Below are positions 25,281-32,760 of a DNA stretch of 32,760 bases, piece by piece. Numbering within the stretch: position 1 is the first letter of the stretch; each line of letters begins with the position of its first letter. Under the pieces are notes generated by a model that was not told the DNA's origin, ran no database searches, and was given only the letters and a program-made list of their open reading frames with translations. The translations under genes were made by a program, and so were the position numbers. Origin of the DNA: a virus; the IMG/VR virus record IMGVR_UViG_3300037493_003494, positions 1 to 32,760 of that record; one strand, 5' to 3'.

Positions 25281-28102
25281 TAGAATCGAGGACGAGCAGG
25301 AACGCCAAGTGTGTCTTCAAAAACATCCCGCTTATCCTCTGGTAAACTCGCCTTAGCTTCTTCTGATTTTTTGTTTAGATTGTCCCATTCTTTATTGAAC
25401 TGAAGCAGCGACATATTTGAAGCTCTCGCGAACCTTTCAGCCTGCGGAAGTGTCAAGTTCGGCTTTAGGTTTGCAAATGTTTGAGGCAATCGAACTGCGC
25501 TGCTCAAAAAGTTTTGAACAGTTGGACTACCCACCAACGTATCAACAAGCCATCTTGCGCGAAATGCTTTCATTACTGAGTTAGCCAATTGATTAGGTTC
25601 AAGCGCAGCACCTTGGATTGTTAGATTTCTAGCGCGATTCCACTGCATATAATCGTTTATCATTTTGAAATCGTCAGGTCTTAACACATCTTTAATAATC
25701 TGCATTCGGTTCGGATTTTTGAAAATGTCGTCAAGACTGTTAATTCCATTTCTAAGATTCGACGGACCTGTTTCAGAAACATAGTTCAAAACAGCAACTG
25801 CTGCGTTTTCCCTCATTGCGTTTTTACTTACAGGACTCAATAGGTTCAGTGCGTCTTGAACAACTTTTGGATTTTCAGATTTAAATACAAAATCCCTAAC
25901 AAATTGAGTCGGATCAATATCTGGGTTAAGTCGATTTTTTTGAACTTCTATAGTTGTCTTATTGAAAAAATCTCTAGCCCTGTCTCTAGCCTGTATTGCT
26001 AAATTTGAAACCGTTCTCCTAAGAGTTCCAGAAGCAATATTTGGAAGGTTATCCACAATTTCACTCAACGTTGCAGAAGTGATTCCAGTCGCAATCGGAA
26101 TTGACATACCTACGTTTTGAGTTCGGACGGCATCGTTTAAAATTGACTGCAACCTGTTTGCGTTACCCTCGTTGCCAGCGACGATGTTTTTAACTCCCTG
26201 CGGAAGCTCTCTGAAACTAGTGGCAAAAGAAGATAAGTTTTCAGTTGGAACACCCGCGACATCAACAGTGTTTGCACTTCTCAAAGAATCAATAAAACCT
26301 CTACGAATTAGATTAAATTGAGTTTTCCCTGCGGCTGTAGCATTCAGAAGATTTTGAATTGATTCAAATGCAGCAGGCGATTTCGCTAATTCAGAGAAAA
26401 ATTCTTCTGTGTTTTGGTATCCACCCTCTTTAGCAGGAATAGTTGCCTTCCTGATGATCTGATTGTTTTGAAGAAGGTCGAACCGATTTTCAGCCGCCTT
26501 TTGAGCTGATACAATTTCTGGTTCAATTCCAAGCCTGCGGGCAGATGCAAGCTCTTCTTGTTTCAATGCAGAGCGAAGCCTGCCAAGTTGATTCTGAGCG
26601 AAACCTGGTGCAAATTCTTGAAATCGGTGGATAAGACTATCTATATTCTGCCTAAGACCAACTATTTGATCAAAAGTTTGAGGACTACTAGCGACGTCAA
26701 GTAATGATCTCGCCTTTCTAGCTGGCTCATCAAAAAACTGAGAAGGAATTCTTTCAATAGTGGTTATTGGTGTACCTCCAGGAACTAGAGATGGAGTAAC
26801 AGTGGTAATCTCTTCGGTTGCAAGATTTCCAAGCACCTCGTTAATTGAGTCTCTAAGATTTTGACTTGGTGTAACTGGAATTTCAGGTTTACCAGCTAAA
26901 TTTGTTGTTCGAGTTGTTCTTGCTGTGTTGTAAGTGGCATCAACAACATCGCTTAAACGCTGTTCTTCACCTTGAATGAACCCAACAGAATTGTTAGCTG
27001 CCTGTTGGAGAGATTTAGCCCTTGGAGAACTTGGTAAAATACTTCCAATAACACCTTCAACCTCAGTAACAGCTTCGCCTCCAGCACCAGCAGCACTCCC
27101 TCGTAATACTTGTCTTGAGCCACCTTCAGCATCAATCAACTCTTGCTGTATTGCTTGTGCTGCAATCCTGTCTTGGTCAGGTTTAAGTCCTAATGCAGTG
27201 CGAACTCTTTCTACAAGTCCTTGCTGCGTGGCAAGTCCGCTTGTGCCGGGGCCAAAAGTTCCCGGCACGTTTCTTCCTGTTTGTTGCGTAGCGGTCAGCG
27301 GTGCGGTTTGAGGTCCAAGAGTTGTTTCAAGACGTTGACTCGCTTGCCTGCCTTGTTCAGCAATTTGCTCTTCGGTTGTTAATGCGCGGGGTGAGCGTCC
27401 AAGTGCGCCGGATGCACCTCCAGTTACAGCACCAAAAAGAGCGGGAAGTTTAACTTCGTTCAATATTTCTTGCCTAGTAGGAAGCCGGTCCTGATCTATG
27501 TATTTTTGAATTACCTCGCCAAACGCTGCTGTTGAAGCGTTTAAAAGAGATTGTTTTCCAGCCTGATAAAAAGCTGCTCCTAAAGGTCCAGCAACTCCTT
27601 TTATTGGGCCTAATCCTGGTGTTGCTGCTACTATTGCAGACTTTAACATTTCACCAGTTTTAAATTCAGGTCTTTTACCTGAAGAAATTTCCAATCCTTG
27701 GGTAGCGGCGTCTGCAAGTAGACCAGTTGCGCCCATTGCTGCTGCGGTTGGAACAATGCCAGCCCCTGCGGTCAGCATTCCAGCAATACCAACTGGAACA
27801 ATTCTTCCGTATGCAGCTAAACTTTCTTTTGCGGTTTCAGTCGTTTCAAATGGAGGTTGAATAAACCCGCCGCCAGCGCGAGCAGCAGCGGTTGCGTATC
27901 CAATCTTATTGGACTGATCGACAGCTTCTTGAAGTTGCGATTGCACCTGCTCAGGAGGCAACGCAGCAACTTGTCCCTGCTCCTCGCGACGACGCATCTC
28001 GCCTATAGTGGCTGGCCCTTGCGACGGCAACTGAATCCCTCTTTTGGAAGCTTCAGATTTTAGCCGCTCAAACAACTGCTTCTCTTCAGGTGAAAGTGGC
28101 AT
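25280..28102 (-). CDS. Large internal virion / ejection-like protein (940 aa)
   Basis: The N-terminus has long charged helices (PLSPEEKQLFERLKSEASKR) and then Gly/Ala-rich hydrophobic segments at ~108-140 (GIAGMLTAGAGIVPTAAAMG) and ~195-235 (ALFGAVTGGASGALG). The remainder is mostly Asn/Arg/Leu-rich helix with no catalytic motif I can name (no clear lysozyme or transglycosylase centre). A very large, helical, partly membranous protein next to two smaller Gln/Gly-rich ones fits the internal virion proteins that form the ejection channel of short-tailed phages (T7 gp15/16 or P22 gp16/20 by analogy). The leader TAATTT precedes ATG. More A/T-rich than the plus operons. Confidence 0.6.
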   Translation of the reverse strand: MPLSPEEKQLFERLKSEASKRGIQLPSQGPATIGEMRRREEQGQVAALPPEQVQSQLQEAVDQSNKIGYATAAARAGGGFIQPPFETTETAKESLAAYGRIVPVGIAGMLTAGAGIVPTAAAMGATGLLADAATQGLEISSGKRPEFKTGEMLKSAIVAATPGLGPIKGVAGPLGAAFYQAGKQSLLNASTAAFGEVIQKYIDQDRLPTRQEILNEVKLPALFGAVTGGASGALGRSPRALTTEEQIAEQGRQASQRLETTLGPQTAPLTATQQTGRNVPGTFGPGTSGLATQQGLVERVRTALGLKPDQDRIAAQAIQQELIDAEGGSRQVLRGSAAGAGGEAVTEVEGVIGSILPSSPRAKSLQQAANNSVGFIQGEEQRLSDVVDATYNTARTTRTTNLAGKPEIPVTPSQNLRDSINEVLGNLATEEITTVTPSLVPGGTPITTIERIPSQFFDEPARKARSLLDVASSPQTFDQIVGLRQNIDSLIHRFQEFAPGFAQNQLGRLRSALKQEELASARRLGIEPEIVSAQKAAENRFDLLQNNQIIRKATIPAKEGGYQNTEEFFSELAKSPAAFESIQNLLNATAAGKTQFNLIRRGFIDSLRSANTVDVAGVPTENLSSFATSFRELPQGVKNIVAGNEGNANRLQSILNDAVRTQNVGMSIPIATGITSATLSEIVDNLPNIASGTLRRTVSNLAIQARDRARDFFNKTTIEVQKNRLNPDIDPTQFVRDFVFKSENPKVVQDALNLLSPVSKNAMRENAAVAVLNYVSETGPSNLRNGINSLDDIFKNPNRMQIIKDVLRPDDFKMINDYMQWNRARNLTIQGAALEPNQLANSVMKAFRARWLVDTLVGSPTVQNFLSSAVRLPQTFANLKPNLTLPQAERFARASNMSLLQFNKEWDNLNKKSEEAKASLPEDKRDVFEDTLGVPARPRF

Positions 28103-28105
28103 AAA

Positions 28106-29560
28106 TTATTGCTGTGACTCTTTTTGTTGAAACTGCTGGAGCAATCTTGCGATGTCTTCATTACTCATCAACTCTGTAGATTGCGTCGAAGATTGAAACG
28201 GAACCACAGGGACGGAATATGCAGAGGTAGTTCTAGTTCCAAATGGTGTCGTAGACCATCGTTCATAGAACGACGGAAGAGACTTGTCGATGTTTCGACC
28301 AATCGTCCCCCGCGCACTCCGCTCAATCCGCTTCCTAAACTGATCGAGCTTGATAATGGAGTTCTTATCGAACGATCCACCGATTTCCTGAGCGATTCGC
28401 TTGCCTTCTTCTACAGTGACGTTCAGGCCAGATGTGGTTTTTGCGGTGCGATTTACAACACCCATGAAGTCGGCCAACAAACCTAAGGCATCTTGGCGGG
28501 CAGGATCTTTCTCGGTCTGAACAAGAGAGCGAATCTTGATTTCAGTTGTTGGTATTGCCCCAAGAAAATCAGTGAACTTCTTGCCGGGATAACGGGACTC
28601 AAATTCGGCGATTCCATCTTGAAGAGAGTCAATCGTCTCCATGACAGCAAACTCGTCCTCTAGTTTTGTGGCTGTCTTGGCTTCAAGCGCCTTGAGCCGT
28701 CCACCGCCGCCGATAAATGTTTGCCTCAACTCAGCTTCTTTAGCTGGAGAAAGATCTTGGCCTACCGCTTTTGCTTTTGCTTTTGCGGCTTCAATGAACA
28801 AATCAGTGTTTTTCCCAACTGCACCTATCTTTGATTTATCAAAACTTTCTGCGGCAAGAAGTGTTTGTTGAGCAATATCTTGAGGTATTCCTCCTGATTC
28901 AATCAAACTTTCAACAGCAGGTTTTCCGAGTCTAGCATAACTTCCAATTCGAGACGCTGTTTCGCGTTGTTCTTTTCCAAGAGTTTGTTGCGACATTTTG
29001 GGCGCAACTGCATCAATAATTGTTTTTGCCTTATTAAAATCAATTTGATTGTACTCGTTTAAACCATTGTTGTTTTGCCAAACAACATCGTGCATTCCGT
29101 TTTTATTGGCAAATTCAATAACGCTTGCCAATTGTCCCCCAACAATTTGACTCGTTTGCTGCGCCCCATTCATCAACCGGCGACGAGTGGAAAAATCATC
29201 AAGCTGCTGACGATACTGATTCAAGATTCCTTGATTCTTAGCCGACTTTACCGGCCTAAAAGTTGGGAACGGAGCGTTTGGATCTACAAAAAACGTATCA
29301 ACTGACTGAACATTGTAGTTCATGTTGTCAACGTCAGAGACTTCGTCTTCAGAATTTTTGAGTGCGCGAGTTAGGTCAAACTCCCGAGCTTTATTCTGAA
29401 GCTCCATGCCACGCCGTTGAAGCACAGACTCCGCAGACTGCAACTGAAACTGCTCCATCATGCGTTTCTGCGTCTGTGCGCGGTCGTAGAGTGATGCGCC
29501 TAGTTGAACGGCCTGAAGCTGATTTTCCACTGCCATATTCCGATTTGGTTGCATATCCAT
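28106..29560 (-). CDS. Probable internal virion protein (484 aa)
   Basis: Gln-rich helical start (MQPNRNMAVENQLQAVQLGA, QTQKRMMEQFQLQSAESVLQ), a central helical domain (KTIIDAVAPKMSQQTLGKEQ ... SIRSLVQ-like repeats), and a Gln-rich end (DIARLLQQFQQKESQQ). No membrane segment. It lies between two similar proteins, suggesting the second subunit of an ejection complex. ATG at 29560 carries a leader CTAATCATT; ATG at 29536 is an alternative. The stop TAA plus TTT forms the next gene's leader. Function inferred from composition and position. Confidence 0.58.
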   Translation of the reverse strand: MDMQPNRNMAVENQLQAVQLGASLYDRAQTQKRMMEQFQLQSAESVLQRRGMELQNKAREFDLTRALKNSEDEVSDVDNMNYNVQSVDTFFVDPNAPFPTFRPVKSAKNQGILNQYRQQLDDFSTRRRLMNGAQQTSQIVGGQLASVIEFANKNGMHDVVWQNNNGLNEYNQIDFNKAKTIIDAVAPKMSQQTLGKEQRETASRIGSYARLGKPAVESLIESGGIPQDIAQQTLLAAESFDKSKIGAVGKNTDLFIEAAKAKAKAVGQDLSPAKEAELRQTFIGGGGRLKALEAKTATKLEDEFAVMETIDSLQDGIAEFESRYPGKKFTDFLGAIPTTEIKIRSLVQTEKDPARQDALGLLADFMGVVNRTAKTTSGLNVTVEEGKRIAQEIGGSFDKNSIIKLDQFRKRIERSARGTIGRNIDKSLPSFYERWSTTPFGTRTTSAYSVPVVPFQSSTQSTELMSNEDIARLLQQFQQKESQQ

Positions 29561-29578
29561 AATGATTAGTTAATCAGT

Positions 29579-30511
29579 TTATTGACCATAGCCGCCATAC
29601 CCGCCGGCAAATGGATTTGCGCTGAACCCATTGTTGGAACTGCCTCCGTAAACGCCAGCTCCGTAGCCAGGAGTTGGAGCATTCAGATTATAGAAACTTG
29701 ATGTTCCATAGAACTGATCTTCCGCGCTCCCTCGTCCTAATGGACTAGCTCCGGCTCCAGCTCCAGTTCCAGCGTTATAGAATCTAAAGTCAGATTGAGG
29801 TGATTGAGGTGATGGGGGTGCTGCCATCATCTTACTAAGTCCTTGACCAAAAGCCATTCCGCCTATGTTTGACATCGTTCCTCCGAAAGCGGCCATCATG
29901 GGGTTTGGTTGAGAAGCAACTTGAGCAGCGGCCATGTCTCGATTGAACTGGGTTTGGTTTTCTTGCAACGAAATATTCATTCGTTGGCTAGGGCTAATAA
30001 ACATGCTGGAAGCTGAGAAAGGTTGAGCCATGCCCATTGTTCGCTGCTGCTGCATAAAGCTCTGAGCTTGAGCGAATCCTTGGTTCTGCATCTGCATCGA
30101 TGTTAGCCCAAAATCCCTAGCGGTTCGAGCAGTCCCAAATCCTGATGCTGCTCCAGCACCGCTCATTAGATTTTTACCGGCACTAGATCTTTGAAGGTTG
30201 GCCATAACATCTGGGTTCAGCTCACCTTTTAAAGCTGATCCAATGTTGGAACTCATTTGACCGAGCATTTGGTCGTAGCCCGGAATAGCCCTGCGAAGCT
30301 GGCTTTCAAGCAAAGATTGCTCCGCAGAAGTTGTCTTCTGAGCTAGTTCATTGGCGGAGGTCAACGATGCAATGTTGCCTTTAATCGCTGCTTGCTGTTC
30401 GGCTTCTACGTCTACTTTTTTGAACTGCGGTACTTTGACTTTCTTACCAGCACTCATCGCTGCACCGCCGATCATTGCTGCTCCACCAACTCCAAGTGCT
30501 ATATATGACAT
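29579..30511 (-). CDS. Gly/Gln-rich internal virion protein, small subunit (310 aa)
   Basis: Starts with a glycine-zipper membrane helix (YIALGVGGAAMIGGAAMSAG), then a Lys segment (KKVKVPQFKKVDVEAEQQAA), Gln/Met-rich helices (LTSMQMQNQGFAQAQSFMQQ) and a Gly/Tyr-rich, probably disordered end (NGFSANPFAGGYGGYGQ). T7 gp14-like or P22 gp7-like ejection proteins have this size and an N-terminal membrane helix. Leader AGAATAATTT. Three proteins of this kind in a row (30511 to 25280) form the putative ejection module. Confidence 0.6.
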   Translation of the reverse strand: MSYIALGVGGAAMIGGAAMSAGKKVKVPQFKKVDVEAEQQAAIKGNIASLTSANELAQKTTSAEQSLLESQLRRAIPGYDQMLGQMSSNIGSALKGELNPDVMANLQRSSAGKNLMSGAGAASGFGTARTARDFGLTSMQMQNQGFAQAQSFMQQQRTMGMAQPFSASSMFISPSQRMNISLQENQTQFNRDMAAAQVASQPNPMMAAFGGTMSNIGGMAFGQGLSKMMAAPPSPQSPQSDFRFYNAGTGAGAGASPLGRGSAEDQFYGTSSFYNLNAPTPGYGAGVYGGSSNNGFSANPFAGGYGGYGQ

Positions 30512-30514
30512 AAA

Positions 30515-31021
30515 TTATTCTTCCTTTCCTGATCCAATAAAGTTCATTTTGTTCTGTTCGCGTAAACCAAGCGTACTCGGCTTCATGTAAGTTAAGTTGG
30601 CTTCAATTTGTTCAATATCCCTAATGTTTTCAAGGTTCAAATGAACAGTGGCCCACTCTGTTTCTTCGTGAACGAACAAAATTCTTCGGGTGTTTGGCTT
30701 TGTGATTCCAAAGTATGGAGCGACATATTCGACTGCTCCTTCGTTTTCACTAGCAACACTTACCCTCCCTTTTGTTATGAAAAACGGATTGTCAAATTTA
30801 TGGATTCTGCTGATTACGATTGAATCTGCTGGCATCACGATTTTACGAACGTACATGCCTTCAGGGAAAGAATGAGTAAGAGGACATTCAGTTTGTTGGA
30901 ACTGAGAAATATACTCTTCCCAACGATCTAGGCGTTCGTCAAAAGGAACAGACGAATCCTTGAGGTAATCAACCCAAGTAATTTCGGGTTGATCGACTTG
31001 TTCTGTCATGTCTAGAACCAT
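30515..31021 (-). CDS. Cupin-fold-like phage protein (168 aa)
   Basis: The central part CPLTHSFPEGMYVRKIVMPA, DSIVISRIHKFDNPFFITKG, RVSVASENEGAVEYVAPYFG, ITKPNTRRILFVHEETEWAT has the paired beta-strand plan of cupins, with H (HKFDN), G (TKGRVSV) and H (HEETEW) at cupin-typical places. Phage late regions often carry such a protein; its job (metal-binding enzyme or virion part) is unknown. ATG at 31021 has GGAGG 10 bases upstream and overlaps the preceding stop by 10 nt; an ATG at 31009 is possible. N-terminal 50 residues are acidic and helical. Confidence 0.7.
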   Translation of the reverse strand: MVLDMTEQVDQPEITWVDYLKDSSVPFDERLDRWEEYISQFQQTECPLTHSFPEGMYVRKIVMPADSIVISRIHKFDNPFFITKGRVSVASENEGAVEYVAPYFGITKPNTRRILFVHEETEWATVHLNLENIRDIEQIEANLTYMKPSTLGLREQNKMNFIGSGKEE

Positions 31022-31983
31022 TGTGAAAATCCTCCGCCATTCAATCCGACGCCTACCATTCTGATAGTGTGAACTGCATCTCCTAGATACTGCATGGTCT
31101 GCTCCTGCACAGCTTGAACAGCTTTTGCTTCGTAGGCCATTGCTTCTTGGATCAGATTATTCTCTTCTTTGCGAATTGCCATAACCATCAGCTTGATAGC
31201 GTCAGGCGAAGGAGGGATTAGGTAGTCGTTTTCGTTTGTCGCATTGATGTGACGCATCTTAGCCATGACAGTGACAGGCTTATTCTCGTCATTGCTGCAT
31301 CGATCAGCTAGGTAACTTCGGCGATACTGAGGAAGGGTTTCGTCTGGATCGTAGACTGCAATGTCCGTTTCAGAAAGGGCGGTGGCGTTGTACTCGTACA
31401 ATCGGCTCACCATGTTGGTTGTCTGCCGAATAACGCCAGTTAAGGAGGTAAACTTCTTGGTCGATTGAACATATGGAAGAGCTTGTGTCAGCTTTTCGCC
31501 ATCGATCCAGACGCCGGAGGACAGTGTCCGAATCCAATTACCGCTTGCGTCAAGTCCTTGGAGGGTAATGGATTTACCGACATCTGAAGCGTCCCCAGGG
31601 TAGACTCGGATGTAGCTGTTAGTTCCGCCGGACATATCGCGGTAAGAAACTACGGTCCCGCGATCTACGAGTTGTTTACCAACGCATGCGGAATTTTGAC
31701 CAAGCAATCCATAGCCTGTTTCCTGAAACTCGAACCACTGATTACGAACCGTTCCGACTCCGCAACAATCGGCTATGGCTTCGATAGTTTCGATCTGTCT
31801 AGGCCAAGTGATGCAGCCATTGGCGGTATAGATTGTGAATCGACCGTAGGCTCCAGCCCACAGACCCTTGTGGAGAAGCCTGCGGCAGGCTTGATTGATG
31901 TAGTCGTAAACGCGAGCGTCATCGACGCAGACGCCGATAACACGGGCAATAGTCGAGCGAATGTCCTGAACGATTAGCTTCAT
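31012..31983 (-). CDS. Virion protein, possible head-tail adaptor/connector (323 aa)
   Basis: N-terminal ~100 residues (VIGVCVDDARVYDYINQACR, RLLHKGLWAGAYGRFTIYTA, NGCITWPRQIETIEAIADCC) form the domain often seen in connector or neck proteins of uncultured phages: an early helix that counts residues and a sheet with GCITWP. Middle: beta-rich (TNSYIRVYPGDASDVGKSIT, LQGLDASGNWIRT). C-terminal: helical (DAIKLMVMAIRKEENNLIQE). Size and place between tail-collar and cupin/ejection genes suggest a structural role. ATGA overlap with the gene before it. No direct functional motif; could be a tail tubular protein. Confidence 0.6.
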   Translation of the reverse strand: MKLIVQDIRSTIARVIGVCVDDARVYDYINQACRRLLHKGLWAGAYGRFTIYTANGCITWPRQIETIEAIADCCGVGTVRNQWFEFQETGYGLLGQNSACVGKQLVDRGTVVSYRDMSGGTNSYIRVYPGDASDVGKSITLQGLDASGNWIRTLSSGVWIDGEKLTQALPYVQSTKKFTSLTGVIRQTTNMVSRLYEYNATALSETDIAVYDPDETLPQYRRSYLADRCSNDENKPVTVMAKMRHINATNENDYLIPPSPDAIKLMVMAIRKEENNLIQEAMAYEAKAVQAVQEQTMQYLGDAVHTIRMVGVGLNGGGFSQWF

Positions 31984-32741
31984 TTGGTGTAATAGGCTCG
32001 CGCTGTCCGCTTGATGAAGTAAACACCGTAGAACGGTGGAAGATTGTTGTGAGCAGTGTCGCCGCCTGTGCTTATTGAGCTTGCGGCAACATCTGGATCA
32101 AGGGTTGAAGTTGGGAATACGGTGGTGTTGTTTGTCAACGTGTTAGAAGAAGTGCCTCCATCCGCAGCAACCCTAGCTCCATCTTCTCCACCATGACCAA
32201 ACACTTTAATCGCAACATCGTGCGTGTGAGCGGCTAATTCCGAAATTATCAGAGCATGCTTATCCTCACCGGCAATTGATGTGGACGTAGTTGTTCCGGT
32301 CACAGCGACTGAACCACTCGCCGCGAAAGCTCCAACACCAACTGGGAATCTAGCCGAAAACGCTGCGTCAACATCCCACATTGCTCCAGCATACGTCGAA
32401 GGTGTAGTCGCCGTCCCATCTCCGCCATCGTAAGCTTGGAGATCTGAGATAGTTCCAACCCAGATTTTACGTTCGCCACTGTTTGGAGGTATAGGGTTTT
32501 CCCTAGTCCAAACGCCTCCAGAAAAAATCCACCATTGACCGTCATTATCGAACCAAGGGAAAATCTGATTGTTAACAGCAGGAGCAGATGCTCCAGTATT
32601 GAAGAAGCTGTTTCCAACGGTTGAATTGAAGGTGGCCTGCGTTCCATTGATTATGTCCAATGCCAGATTCTGGTAAGTGGCAGGACAATACCCCAGAGGC
32701 AATGTTGGAGCCGTAAGTGTAATTAAATTTAAATTTGGCAT
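31980..32741 (-). CDS. Tail-collar-type fibre protein (253 aa)
   Basis: Leader AGCTAAATT before ATG. The start MPNLNLITLTAPTLPLGYCP and middle ENPIPPNSGERKIWVGTISD, LQAYDGGDGTATTPSTYAGA are beta-rich. The C-terminal third has ISELAAHTHDV and the end HNNLPPFYGVYFIKRTARAY, which is the usual H-x-NLPP-x-x-x-x-x-x-IK signature of tail-collar / microcystin-dependent-protein-type fibre tips. Probably an attachment or whisker protein of the virion. It is the first complete gene at the right edge; its upstream partner is outside the window. Confidence 0.72.
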   Translation of the reverse strand: MPNLNLITLTAPTLPLGYCPATYQNLALDIINGTQATFNSTVGNSFFNTGASAPAVNNQIFPWFDNDGQWWIFSGGVWTRENPIPPNSGERKIWVGTISDLQAYDGGDGTATTPSTYAGAMWDVDAAFSARFPVGVGAFAASGSVAVTGTTTSTSIAGEDKHALIISELAAHTHDVAIKVFGHGGEDGARVAADGGTSSNTLTNNTTVFPTSTLDPDVAASSISTGGDTAHNNLPPFYGVYFIKRTARAYYTK

Positions 32742-32760
32742 AATTTAGCTGTCACTAATG

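Noticed and set aside
26976-27311. 111-aa plus frame inside the 940-aa gene
   Set aside because: Antisense of low-complexity Ala/Gly codons; no start signal.
28168-28486. Frames over the 484-aa gene (120 aa plus, 70 aa minus)
   Set aside because: Out-of-frame shadows without start signals.
1-32760. tRNA, rRNA, integrase, transposase
   Set aside because: No cloverleaf with a CCA-type end, rRNA segment or recombinase/transposase motif noticed by eye; a tRNA scan would be needed to exclude tRNA genes.

Overview
This window is a large piece of a tailed double-stranded DNA phage (Caudoviricetes) or prophage. It has a major capsid-like protein, a tail fibre with collagen-like beta-roll repeats, a tail-collar protein, three probable internal virion/ejection proteins, a holin/spanin-type lysis cassette, and a phage recombination/replication set (RecT-like annealing protein, RecE-like exonuclease, two SSB-like proteins, SF2 helicase, RuvC-like resolvase, primase-helicase, C5-methyltransferase). 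The ejection-protein set without a recognisable tape measure or tail tube suggests a short-tailed (podovirus-like) particle, but this is inference. Terminase large subunit, portal, DNA polymerase, endolysin and integrase were not recognised, so the genome probably continues beyond both ends. The host cannot be named. Most operon-leading genes have an A/T-rich leader directly before ATG and no Shine-Dalgarno, while tightly overlapped downstream genes use strong GGAGG sites, so the host appears to use both initiation modes.

Layout. 1-1043 (+): the 3' part of a coiled-coil, scaffold-like gene ending at a hairpin terminator. 1094-5544 (-): read leftwards, major capsid protein, terminator, small virion-associated genes (including a duplicated pair), tail fibre, then a lysis cassette of translationally coupled small genes. 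5545-6063: intergenic, with a striking array of 7-bp repeats. 6064-8030: strand-switch region with a minus small gene, a plus pair with its own terminator, and a divergent minus HTH gene with a palindromic candidate operator. 8155-13117 (+): a train of small accessory genes containing two near-perfect type I hammerhead ribozymes (9459-9505 and 10708-10762) and a third, unassigned RNA structure. 13118-13487: terminator, then a promoter/operator region with two copies of a perfect palindrome. 13488-17120 (+): regulators, an HNH-like protein and the recombination module. 17168-19861 (+): a chain of mini-genes, almost all joined by 4-base stop/start overlaps, several of them recognisable duplicates. 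19868-24800 (+): RHH protein, replication genes, methyltransferase and an overlapping zinc-cluster protein. 24797-32741 (-): late virion genes.

How it works together: plus-strand genes are probably early/middle (replication, recombination, host takeover) and minus-strand genes late (virion, lysis). The most remarkable feature is the pair of hammerhead ribozymes between cistrons of the early operon. Each has every conserved core nucleotide. Each would cut the mRNA 13 or 19 nt upstream of the next start codon, and one carries the upstream gene's stop codon inside its catalytic core. This points to self-cleaving processing of a phage polycistronic message, possibly coupled to translation.
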